Assembly: GCF_003425985.1 (NCBI RefSeq)
Contig: NZ_CP022985.1
Coordinates: 1,773,501 to 1,837,500, forward strand
DNA from: Mariniflexile sp. TRM1-10
GTDB taxonomy: Bacteria > Bacteroidota > Bacteroidia > Flavobacteriales > Flavobacteriaceae
Length of the DNA: 64,000 nt
Reading direction: 5' to 3'
This document shows, in pieces, positions 8,430 through 16,434 of this stretch. Below the pieces are notes generated by a model. It was not told the DNA's origin, searched no databases, and saw only the letters and a program-made list of their open reading frames with translations. The translations under genes were made by a program, and so were the position numbers. Numbering within the stretch: the stretch's first letter is position 1; each line of letters opens with the position of its first letter.

Positions 8430-10346
8430 CTAAGACTTAAACTGAAAAACAGTTACTGCCAAAGGCGCTAAGGTTATTTCAGCGGAGTACGCCTTGCCAT
8501 TCCAAGATTTTTCAGAGATTACCAACTGTTTTTTGGTTTTATTAGTTACGCCACTGCCTCCAAATTCTTTAGCATCACTATTAAATATTTCAATGAGCTT
8601 TCCCTTTATAGGAAGTCCAATAAGATACTTTTCTCTTACGGTTGGAGTAAAATTACAAACCACCACCACATCATTTTCAGTTTGATACCCTTTTCTAATA
8701 TAGGATATGACACAATTTTCATGGTCGTCATAACTAATCCATTCAAAACCTTCACCTGAAAACGCTTTTTCAAATAGGGCAGGAGTTGATTTATAGAATG
8801 TGTTCAATGCTTTATAATAATTGTGGAAGTTTTTGTGGGGTTCGAATTCCAGTAAATTCCAGTCTAAACTTTCTTGAAAATCCCATTCGTTATATTGCCC
8901 AAATTCGGTACCCATAAAAACTAATTTAGTTCCGGGATGGGTAAACATATAACCAAATAAAAGGCGAAGATTTGCAAAGCGTTGCCATTCATCGCCAGGC
9001 ATCCTTCCTAAAATGGAACTTTTACCGTACACGACTTCATCATGTGAAAGCGGTAGCATAAAATTCTCTGAAAATGCATAAGCCAAACTGAAAGTAATAT
9101 CGTTTTGATGGTATTTTCTATAAACAGGGTCTTTTCCAAAATATTCAAGGGTATCGTGCATCCAACCCATCATCCATTTCATACCAAATCCCAAACCTCC
9201 TAAAAACACTGGTTTTGAAACTCCTGGAAATGCGGTAGATTCCTCGGCAATGGTTTGTACATCGGGGAACGATGCATAAACTTCTTGGTTTAGTTCTTTA
9301 AGAAAATCGATAGCAGCAAGATTTTCCCTGCCACCGTAAATATTAGGTTCCCAATCGCCGTCTTCTCTGGAATAATCTAGAAATAGCATAGAAGCAACGG
9401 CATCAACACGTAACCCATCGGCATGGTATTGGTCCATCCAAAAAATGGCATTACTGATTAAAAATGATTTTACTTCGTTACGCTCGTAATTAAATATTAA
9501 GCTTTTCCAATCTTGATGATAGCCTTTGCGCTTATCGGGGTGTTCGTATAAACAAGAGCCATCAAAAAAACCTAATCCGTGGGCGTCTTCAGGGAAATGT
9601 GAAGGAACCCAATCGAGTATAAGGCCTATATCGTTTTGATGTAATTTGTCAACCAAATACTTAAATTCTTCAGGATAGCCAAAGCGTGATGTTGGTGCAA
9701 AATATCCTGTAAGTTGGTAACCCCAAGAAGGATCATAGGGATATTCCATAATAGGCATTAATTCTACATGCGTAAAATTCATGTCTTTTACATAAGTTAC
9801 TAAATCGTCTGCCAATTCATAATACGATAAAAATCGGTCTTCTTCTAAATGACGTTTCCAAGACCCTAAATGCACTTCATAAACCGAATAAGGCGCATCT
9901 AAAGCGTTATGTTTTTTACGCTTTTTCATCCAATCGGTATCTTTCCATTTATAGGAATCGTCCCAAATTATGGAAGCTGTTTTTGGAGGATGTTCACAAC
10001 GACGTGCGTACGGATCTGCTTTTTCGGTTTTTATGCCATTGTTATGGCTTTCAATTTTGTATTTGTAGATATTGCCTTTACCTACTAACGGAATAAAGCC
10101 TTCCCAGATGCCACTACTATCCCAACGAACGTTTAATTGGTGTTCGCCTGCGGTCCAATAGTTGAAATCGCCAATTACAGAAACTTGTTTAGCACTTGGT
10201 GCCCAAACAGCAAAATAAGTACCCTCAATACCATCAACAGTAGTTATATGAGACCCAAATTTTTCATAAAGCCTATAGTGTTTACCTGCTTTAAAAAGGT
10301 TAATATCGAAGTCTGTAAATAGACTATAAACTTTTACTTGTGCCAT
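8430..10346 (-). CDS. glgB: 1,4-alpha-glucan branching enzyme
   Basis: The 638-residue protein introduces alpha-1,6 branches into glycogen. An N-terminal CBM48-like domain (YFAVWAPSAKQVSVIGDFN) precedes a GH13 barrel. Catalytic motifs are GLRVDAVASM (nucleophile Asp315), IAEEST (acid/base Glu368) and LPLSHDEVVYGK. It lacks the extra N-terminal domain of longer bacterial GlgB proteins, which is normal for many Bacteroidetes. Its start lies 3 bases after the glgC stop, so glgA, glgC and glgB are almost certainly one transcript. Confidence 0.96.
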   Translation of the reverse strand: MAQVKVYSLFTDFDINLFKAGKHYRLYEKFGSHITTVDGIEGTYFAVWAPSAKQVSVIGDFNYWTAGEHQLNVRWDSSGIWEGFIPLVGKGNIYKYKIESHNNGIKTEKADPYARRCEHPPKTASIIWDDSYKWKDTDWMKKRKKHNALDAPYSVYEVHLGSWKRHLEEDRFLSYYELADDLVTYVKDMNFTHVELMPIMEYPYDPSWGYQLTGYFAPTSRFGYPEEFKYLVDKLHQNDIGLILDWVPSHFPEDAHGLGFFDGSCLYEHPDKRKGYHQDWKSLIFNYERNEVKSFLISNAIFWMDQYHADGLRVDAVASMLFLDYSREDGDWEPNIYGGRENLAAIDFLKELNQEVYASFPDVQTIAEESTAFPGVSKPVFLGGLGFGMKWMMGWMHDTLEYFGKDPVYRKYHQNDITFSLAYAFSENFMLPLSHDEVVYGKSSILGRMPGDEWQRFANLRLLFGYMFTHPGTKLVFMGTEFGQYNEWDFQESLDWNLLEFEPHKNFHNYYKALNTFYKSTPALFEKAFSGEGFEWISYDDHENCVISYIRKGYQTENDVVVVCNFTPTVREKYLIGLPIKGKLIEIFNSDAKEFGGSGVTNKTKKQLVISEKSWNGKAYSAEITLAPLAVTVFQFKS

Positions 10347-10349
10347 ATA

Positions 10350-11615
10350 TTATATTACAAATCCGCTAGGGATAGTTACTCCTTTTTTAATTACTACAAT
10401 GCCGTCTTTAATGGCATACGTGTCTGTTTCGGTGTCTTGTAAATGGCTGCCACCATTAATTCTAACATCATCTCCAATGCGGCAGTTTTTATCTAGAATC
10501 GCGTTTTTAATAAAGCAACGCTCACCAATACCCAGTAAAATTTTTATTTTCTTTTCTTCAATTTCAAGCAGTGTTTCGTAGTAATCGCTGCCCATCATAT
10601 ACGTTTTTATAATGGTTGTTTCTTTACCTATTCTAGAACGAATACCAATAACAGATTGTTCTATTTTTGCAGCACCAATTAAACAACCTTCGGCTATTAC
10701 AGTTCTTACTAAGGTGGTTCCTGCTATTTTTGTTGTTGGCAACATCCTAGCATGCGTGTAAATACGTTTTGTTTTGTCGTATAAATCGAATTTAGGAATA
10801 TTATCGGTTAAACCAATATTTGCTTCAAAAAAGGAGTCGATATTACCTATATCGGTCCAATAGCCTTCATATTGATAACTTAATGTTTTATGTTTTTCAA
10901 TAGATTGCGGAATAATTTCTTTGCCAAAGTCGTTTGTTGATTGGTCGTTCATTAATTCTACTAAAAGCTCTCTATTAAAAATGTAAATACCCATAGAGGC
11001 TAAATAGTTGCGACCTTCTTTTTTCATGTCGTCGCTAACTTCAGAGGACCAATCGGGTAATAAACTAGCGTCTGGTTTTTCAATAAATGACGTTACAATA
11101 TTTTCGTCGTTAGCTTTTAAAATTCCGAAGGAGGTTGCGTCTTTAGCACTTACAGGAATGGTAGCTATAGAAATAGCTGCGTTACTTTTTTCATGGGCTT
11201 CAATCATTTTATCGTAATCCATTTGATACAACTGATCGCCCGATAGTATTAAAGCATACTCAAAATCGTGTCTTAAAAAGTGATGCATGCTTTGGCGAAC
11301 GGCATCGGCAGTTCCTTGAAACCATCCCTTATTGCCGGGTGTTTGTTCTGCCGCAAGTACGTCGACAAAGGCACTACTAAAAAAACTAAAATGATAAGTG
11401 TCTTTTATATGACGGTTTAAGGAAGCCGAATTAAATTGCGTTAATACAAACATGCGTTTTATGTCTGAATTAATGCAGTTGGAAATAGGAATATCCACTA
11501 ACCTATATTTACCAGCAATAGGAACTGCTGGTTTTGAACGCTCTTCTGTTAATGGATGTAGTCTAGAACCTTGACCGCCACCTAAAATGATGGATAAAAC
11601 CTTATTATTGATCAT
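10350..11615 (-). CDS. glgC: Glucose-1-phosphate adenylyltransferase
   Basis: The 421-residue enzyme makes ADP-glucose from ATP and glucose-1-phosphate, the committed step of glycogen synthesis. It shows the nucleotidyltransferase start ILGGGQGSRLHPLTEERSKP, then KYRLVDIPISNCINS, the substrate motif SFIEKP and a C-terminal left-handed beta-helix with hexapeptide repeats (IGDDVRINGGSHL). The length is typical. The ATG start is 6 bases after the glgA stop. The family is normally controlled allosterically by glycolytic intermediates; nothing in the sequence identifies the effector. Confidence 0.96.
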   Translation of the reverse strand: MINNKVLSIILGGGQGSRLHPLTEERSKPAVPIAGKYRLVDIPISNCINSDIKRMFVLTQFNSASLNRHIKDTYHFSFFSSAFVDVLAAEQTPGNKGWFQGTADAVRQSMHHFLRHDFEYALILSGDQLYQMDYDKMIEAHEKSNAAISIATIPVSAKDATSFGILKANDENIVTSFIEKPDASLLPDWSSEVSDDMKKEGRNYLASMGIYIFNRELLVELMNDQSTNDFGKEIIPQSIEKHKTLSYQYEGYWTDIGNIDSFFEANIGLTDNIPKFDLYDKTKRIYTHARMLPTTKIAGTTLVRTVIAEGCLIGAAKIEQSVIGIRSRIGKETTIIKTYMMGSDYYETLLEIEEKKIKILLGIGERCFIKNAILDKNCRIGDDVRINGGSHLQDTETDTYAIKDGIVVIKKGVTIPSGFVI

Positions 11616-11621
11616 AATTAG

Positions 11622-13028
11622 TTAGTTTATAGAGTTATATAAATTTATGTATTCTTGTGCTGAAACGTCCCATGAATGGTCTATTTCCATTATTTTTTTA
11701 CGTATTTTTTTGTATTTCGATTGGTTTTTATAAAGGGCGACCCCTCTATCTATGGCGTTTATTATTTCTAAAACGGTGACATTGTCGTGGCAAATACCAA
11801 AACCGTTTTCTTTAGAAATATCTATAACGGTGTCTTTTAAACCGCCAATGCTTCTAACGATAGGAATGGTGCCGTAGCGTAATGCATACATTTGGTTTAG
11901 CCCGCAAGGCTCTACACGTGAAGGCATTAGTAAAAAATCGGCACCGGCATATATAATATGTGATAGCTTTTCGTCGTAGCCTATAAAAGCATTGTATGTG
12001 CCAATATAATCTTTTTTTAGGGTTTCTAGCTGTTGCTCAACAAAACTATTACCAGAACCTAACAACAATATATTAAGATTGTTTCTTTCGAGTGCAATTT
12101 TGAAGACGTCGGGAAACAAATCAGAGCCCTTTTCGCCAACCAACCTACCAATAAAGGCAAATAAGGGTTTTTCAAAATCTAAATTAAAGGTGTCGCATAA
12201 GTACCTTTTATTGGCTTCTGCTCCAATATTAATTGTTTTGGCATTGTAGTTTTTAATAATATAATGGTCTGTTTCGGGGTTCCAAACATCGGTATCTATA
12301 CCATTTAATATACCTGAACATTTGGCGTTTTCTGCACTTAATAAGCTTTCTAGCCCATTGGCGTCTACTTTTAGTTCTTCCATATAACTAGGCGAAACCG
12401 TAGTAACGCGCCATGCACATTTGATAGCCGCAGCCAATGGGTTTATAGTACCACCCCAATCTAGTAAACCAACATTATTGAAATTAAATGATGGAATTAA
12501 GCCTACTTTTATGTGGGAAAACCAGCCTTGGTATTGGGCATTATGAATGGTCAATATATTAGGAATTTTTCTAAACGCTTCATATTTATAACTTTCTTGA
12601 AGCATAAAAGGAATGAGTCCCGTATGGTGGTCATGGCAGTGTATGATGTCTGGATGTTTTTTCCATGTTCGTATCCAATCGAGTGTTGCAATTTGGAAGG
12701 CCAGAAATCGGTTGGTGTCATCCGATGAATACACATAGTCTTTAAATAGAAGTTCTGGGACGTCTATAAAAAAGACCTCAAAGTCTAAAGGTTTTTCCTT
12801 TAGTGTTTTAACATTAAAGTTTACAAGTGTATTACCTAAATTAATTTCGTTACTATAAATAGTTGTAAACACATTTTCTTTAGTAAACGTATTGTCGTAA
12901 AAAGGCATGATAACCTGCGATGACACTTTTGAACTGTTTTGATATTTAGGTAAAGCACCAACAACATCGGCTAGTCCGCCTACTTTGGCTACCGGATAGC
13001 ATTCCGCACTTATATGAATAATTGTCAT
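11622..13028 (-). CDS. glgA: Glycogen synthase, GT5
   Basis: The 468-residue protein elongates alpha-1,4-glucan from ADP-glucose. It begins IIHISAECYPVAKVGGLADV, in which KVGG is the ADP-glucose-binding KxGG motif of GT5 enzymes. The second Rossmann domain contains FIGRLVGEKGSDL and LMPSRVEPCGLNQMYALRYG with the conserved Glu of the ExCGL motif. It is the first gene of glgA-glgC-glgB and is divergent from the first histidine kinase. A -7 box lies 28 bases upstream of the ATG. Confidence 0.95.
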   Translation of the reverse strand: MTIIHISAECYPVAKVGGLADVVGALPKYQNSSKVSSQVIMPFYDNTFTKENVFTTIYSNEINLGNTLVNFNVKTLKEKPLDFEVFFIDVPELLFKDYVYSSDDTNRFLAFQIATLDWIRTWKKHPDIIHCHDHHTGLIPFMLQESYKYEAFRKIPNILTIHNAQYQGWFSHIKVGLIPSFNFNNVGLLDWGGTINPLAAAIKCAWRVTTVSPSYMEELKVDANGLESLLSAENAKCSGILNGIDTDVWNPETDHYIIKNYNAKTINIGAEANKRYLCDTFNLDFEKPLFAFIGRLVGEKGSDLFPDVFKIALERNNLNILLLGSGNSFVEQQLETLKKDYIGTYNAFIGYDEKLSHIIYAGADFLLMPSRVEPCGLNQMYALRYGTIPIVRSIGGLKDTVIDISKENGFGICHDNVTVLEIINAIDRGVALYKNQSKYKKIRKKIMEIDHSWDVSAQEYINLYNSIN

Positions 13029-13056
13029 TAATATTTTTGCTTTGTTTATAAACTTA

Positions 13057-13064
13057 CAAAAATA
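13057..13064 (-). promoter_or_regulatory. -7 box of the glgACB operon
   Basis: The minus strand reads TATTTTTG, an exact match to TAnnTTTG, 28 bases before the glgA ATG. No good -33 TTTG is seen at standard spacing. Confidence 0.5.
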
Positions 13065-13175
13065 TTATGCAATATTTTGAAGGAAATTTATTTTTGAAGA
13101 AATTATTACAGAATCAGGTTTAATTAAAATTTTCAATAATTTTTTTGCATTAAAAACCAAAAGCATTAAGAAATC

Positions 13176-13222
13176 TTAATCATTCAGCTTTGAAATAGCC
13201 CTAAAGGTCTGTTGCGGAATTT
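13176..13222 (-). pseudogene. Relic of the lepA 3' end upstream of kinase copy 1
   Basis: Read on the minus strand this segment translates IPQQTFRAISKLND followed by a stop. The real lepA (20952-22748) ends [14 protein letters not shown], then stop. Ten of 14 residues agree, including the stop position. The fragment has no start and sits 110 bases before kinase copy 1, inside the repeated unit that also precedes copy 2. Confidence 0.75.
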
Positions 13223-13305
13223 AAATATTTCCCCGTTTAACACTTTATAACCTAAAAAACACTTTTAATTTTATATTTAAATGGAAGCTAAAATGTTTTA
13301 GTTTT

Positions 13306-13313
13306 TATATTTG
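13306..13313 (+). promoter_or_regulatory. -7 box of kinase copy 1
   Basis: TATATTTG, an exact TAnnTTTG match, lies 19 bases before the ATG. The same box and surrounding sequence recur before copies 2 and 3. A -33 TTTG is not clear. Confidence 0.6.
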
Positions 13314-13332
13314 TTCCGTTCCTTATTAAAAT

Positions 13333-15372
13333 ATGCACAAAAAATACCTTTCTATATTTCTTTTGTTTCTTGTTTCCAGTTTAGGGGCCCAGAGCCATGT
13401 ATTTAAAAAACAATTGGATAGCATACACAAATTGAGACAGCTTTCCCATAACACAGAATTTGGTTTGGAAACAAGGATAGCGTATGCAAAACAAGCTGTA
13501 GCACTATCAAAAAGAACAGGTGTGGATTCGGTTTTTTTAAGATCGATTAGAATCCTTACAATAGTTTATTTAGAGGATGTTAAGTATTTTGACACAGCTA
13601 AAAAAACACTCCATAAAAACCTAAAGCTTGCAAATGAACTGAAAGATTCACTCAGTATAACATATATTAGTCATCAATTGGTTTATTTATGTAAAAGAGA
13701 AAATAATGATAGTGCCTATTACTATAATTACAATGCCTTAAGACATTTTAAAAACGCATCCTTTTCTAAAATAGCCAAGCATAAAATAGCTCAAGCAACT
13801 AATTTAAACAGTATAGCTCAATTACAAAAAGATAAACAAGATTATATAGGTAGTCAAACCACAACAATACAGGCAATTAATTTAATTTTAACAGTCCCAG
13901 AGAACAAAAAAAGCAAAGAGTTTTTATCCAATGCATATAATTCACTGGGGTTGAATTTAAAAAAGCTCAAAGAATATGACAGGGCATTGGATTACTTTCA
14001 AAAATCAATGGACATTAGTAAAAGAACACCAGATGAACAGGTTAATAAGCTATACGCAAAAATAAACATAGCTGAAGTTTATAAAGAAACAGGCGACTAT
14101 AAAAAGGCATTTGATATATATGATAAACTGCTTGAAGACCCTGACCTTTTCAAAAAAGACCCCAGCTCTTATGGCGCCATTCTCTGTAACATAGCCTATA
14201 CCCTGTTCTTGGCAAAAGAAAAACACACGGCTAAAATCGATTCCCTTTTCACCAAGGCCCATAATATTTTTGAGGGTTTAAAACTGGATTACGAGCTGTC
14301 TGCTAGCAGCAACGATATGTCCGAATTCTACCAAGCCACCAACGAAAAAGAGAAGGCTCTTTTTTATGCTGAAAAAGCTTATTCAATAAGTAAAACAGCT
14401 CAGTTATATGAGGAAGAACTCCGTGCCCTGAAACAGCTCTCCAGACTAAAAGCAGGCGAGGTGGGCAAGGCCCATTTATATGAGTACATAGCACTCCATG
14501 ACAGCCTGATAGCCAACGAGCGTGCCAACAGGAACAAATTTGCCCGGATCCAGTTTGAGACCGACCAACATATACAAGAGACCAAGCGCCTGAGCACCCA
14601 AAACATATTGATATCGATCATAGCTGCCATTTTTGTACTGAGCTTGGGGCTGTTGCATTTTATAAGGCTACAAAAGGGAAAGAACCAAAGGCTCCTTTTT
14701 GACAGGGAACAGCAAGAGGCCAACCAGGAGATCTATGGCCTGATGCTCAGGCAACAGGCGAAACTGGAGGAGGGGAGGATGCAGGAACGCCATAGGATAG
14801 CGGAAGACCTGCACGATGGCATATTGAGCCAGTTGCTGGGCACCCGAATGAACATGGGCTTTTTGGACCTAAAGGGCGATGACGGTACCATGGGGGACTA
14901 CCATCGGTTTTTGGACGAGATCCAAAAGATAGAAAAAGAGATCAGGTCACTGTCCCATGAGCTCAAAGGGGATGAGGTTCTGACAAGAACGAATTTCGAA
15001 TCCATGATGGACCAATACTTAAAGACCCAAAGCCTTGTGGGCGGTTTTGAATATGAGATTGTAAACAGAGGTGTTCTGTTTGACAGCATCCAGGATTTTA
15101 CAAAAGTCAATATCTACAGGATCCTCCAGGAAGCCGTACAGAACATTGTCAAGCACGCAAGGGCCAACCATGTGCGTATTGGTTTTTATTTAGAAGCCGA
15201 ACGGTTGAACTTGACCATAGAAGATGACGGAGTGGGCTTTGATGCCAACAGTGACAAAAAGGGCATTGGCCTAAAAAACATGGCATCAAGAGCCGAGAAG
15301 CTAAAGGGTTCTTTTAGAATAAATACCGTACCAAACAAAAAAACGGTTATACATATTATTGTCCCGATTTAA
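13333..15372 (+). CDS. TPR-containing sensor histidine kinase, tandem copy 1
   Basis: The 679-residue protein has a signal peptide (KKYLSIFLLFLVSSLGAQ), a predicted periplasmic TPR region (about 50-400; repeats such as YDRALDYFQKSMDISK and GDYKKAFDIYDKLLEDP), one membrane helix (about 424-444), a coiled linker and a NarL-type kinase. The HisKA_3 H-box HRIAEDLHDGILSQ has His494. The ATPase part shows LQEAVQNIVKHARANH (N box) and EDDGVGFDANSDKKGIGLKN (G boxes). It probably phosphorylates the regulator starting 11 bases downstream. Two close paralogues follow. The 3' half is visibly richer in G+C than the 5' half. The signal sensed is unknown. Confidence 0.93.
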   Translation: MHKKYLSIFLLFLVSSLGAQSHVFKKQLDSIHKLRQLSHNTEFGLETRIAYAKQAVALSKRTGVDSVFLRSIRILTIVYLEDVKYFDTAKKTLHKNLKLANELKDSLSITYISHQLVYLCKRENNDSAYYYNYNALRHFKNASFSKIAKHKIAQATNLNSIAQLQKDKQDYIGSQTTTIQAINLILTVPENKKSKEFLSNAYNSLGLNLKKLKEYDRALDYFQKSMDISKRTPDEQVNKLYAKINIAEVYKETGDYKKAFDIYDKLLEDPDLFKKDPSSYGAILCNIAYTLFLAKEKHTAKIDSLFTKAHNIFEGLKLDYELSASSNDMSEFYQATNEKEKALFYAEKAYSISKTAQLYEEELRALKQLSRLKAGEVGKAHLYEYIALHDSLIANERANRNKFARIQFETDQHIQETKRLSTQNILISIIAAIFVLSLGLLHFIRLQKGKNQRLLFDREQQEANQEIYGLMLRQQAKLEEGRMQERHRIAEDLHDGILSQLLGTRMNMGFLDLKGDDGTMGDYHRFLDEIQKIEKEIRSLSHELKGDEVLTRTNFESMMDQYLKTQSLVGGFEYEIVNRGVLFDSIQDFTKVNIYRILQEAVQNIVKHARANHVRIGFYLEAERLNLTIEDDGVGFDANSDKKGIGLKNMASRAEKLKGSFRINTVPNKKTVIHIIVPI

Positions 15373-15383
15373 TTTTTTTAGTT

Positions 15384-16058
15384 ATGAATGAATACAATGT
15401 TTTAATTATCGAAGACCATCCGCTAATAACAGAAGCCTATAAAAAGGCATTCTCCCAGATTAGCTTGAAAAATCCCAAGTTAAATTTCATAATCAGTACA
15501 GCCAATAACTGTGATACAGCATACTTAAAGATTAAGGAAGCTTCAAAGCGACAAGGGCTGGACATTGTTTTTCTGGACATTAAATTACCGCCATCCCAAA
15601 AAGGAGTGATATTATCTGGTGAAGATTTGGGGCTTAAAATAATAGAACTGTTGCCCAATTCCAAAATAATAGTGTCAACGACATTTAATGATAATTATAG
15701 AATGAATTCTATTTTTAAAAACTTAAATCCAGAAGGCTTTTTAATAAAGAACGATTTAAATCCCAAAGAGCTGGTTTTGGCTATTGAATCAATAATTGAA
15801 GGTAATTCTTATTATAGTAAATCGGTCATTGAGTTAATGCGTAAGCTAACGGCGAATGATTTTTTAATAGATGCCATAGACAGAAAGCTATTGTATGAGT
15901 TGTCCAAAGGCACAAAAATGAGTCAGTTGCCCGATATCATACCATTATCCATTTCTGCATTGGAAAAAAGGAAACGGGTACTGAAAGAGATTTTTGATTT
16001 GACTGATAAAGAAGACCGGGATCTTTTTAGGATTGCTGAAGAAAAAGGGTTTATTTAA
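15384..16058 (+). CDS. Response regulator, partner of the TPR kinases
   Basis: The 224-residue protein has a receiver domain (residues 1-130) with acidic pocket residues Glu10 and Asp11 (LIIEDHPL), predicted phosphorylation site Asp65 (VFLDIKLPP) and the switch Lys in EGFLIKNDL. The C-terminal part (about 155-224) is helical, with SKGTKMSQLPDIIPLSISAL, and is likely a NarL/LuxR-like DNA-binding domain in a diverged form. It lies 11 bases after kinase copy 1 and should be cotranscribed. Truncated relics of the same gene follow copies 2 and 3, so this is the only intact regulator in the block. Confidence 0.9.
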   Translation: MNEYNVLIIEDHPLITEAYKKAFSQISLKNPKLNFIISTANNCDTAYLKIKEASKRQGLDIVFLDIKLPPSQKGVILSGEDLGLKIIELLPNSKIIVSTTFNDNYRMNSIFKNLNPEGFLIKNDLNPKELVLAIESIIEGNSYYSKSVIELMRKLTANDFLIDAIDRKLLYELSKGTKMSQLPDIIPLSISALEKRKRVLKEIFDLTDKEDRDLFRIAEEKGFI

Positions 16059-16240
16059 CCAATATGCGTATTCAATAGCATAATTATGCGAAGACCTTAC
16101 TTATTTTGAGGAAATACCTTTGGCCTTACAGCCACACACGTTTTATATTTGGGGTGCTATCAATAAAAGCCGAGAATACATAAAACTCTCGGTACCATCT
16201 TTAAAAAATTAATATTTGGTAAGGGTGATTTAAAAAAAGG

Positions 16241-16268
16241 GCGGTATGGTATTTTATTATCATACCGC
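16241..16268 (+). terminator. Hairpin terminator after the response regulator
   Basis: Inverted repeat gcggtatg / cataccgc, preceded by seven A and followed by seven T, so it could work on both strands. Its homologue stands between the third unit and lepA at 20914-20942. Confidence 0.75.
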
Positions 16269-16277
16269 TTACTTTTT

Positions 16278-16325
16278 TTAATCGTTCAGCTTTAAAACAG
16301 TCACAAATGTCTGTTGCGGAATTTA
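16278..16325 (-). pseudogene. Relic of the lepA 3' end upstream of kinase copy 2
   Basis: The minus strand translates IPQQTFVTVLKLND followed by a stop, 11 of 14 residues identical to the true LepA C-terminus. It is next to a terminator homologous to the one that really follows lepA. It marks a copied piece of the downstream neighbour. Confidence 0.8.
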
Positions 16326-16407
16326 AATATTTTCTCGTTTAATACTTTATAACCTAAAAAACACTTTTAATCTTGTATATAAATGGAGGCTAAAATGTTT
16401 TAGTTTC

Positions 16408-16415
16408 TATATTTG
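16408..16415 (+). promoter_or_regulatory. -7 box of kinase copy 2
   Basis: TATATTTG, an exact TAnnTTTG match, 19 bases before the ATG, within a repeat shared with copies 1 and 3. Confidence 0.6.
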
Positions 16416-16434
16416 TTCCGTTCCTTATTAAAAT

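Larger units (their letters stand above)
16059..16434 (+). other. Gene-less repeat junction between regulator and kinase copy 2
   Basis: This 376-base stretch holds, in order, a 3' flank that recurs at about 20763-20950, a hairpin terminator, a lepA 3' relic and the promoter of copy 2. It shows how the tandem unit is built. No gene is present. Confidence 0.75.

Noticed and set aside
14400..14723. Antisense frames of 107-119 codons in the same place of all three kinase genes (also 17490-17849 and 19631-19990)
   Set aside because: They look conserved only because the kinase genes are duplicated. They have no start context, and their sequence is explained by codon bias of the sense strand.
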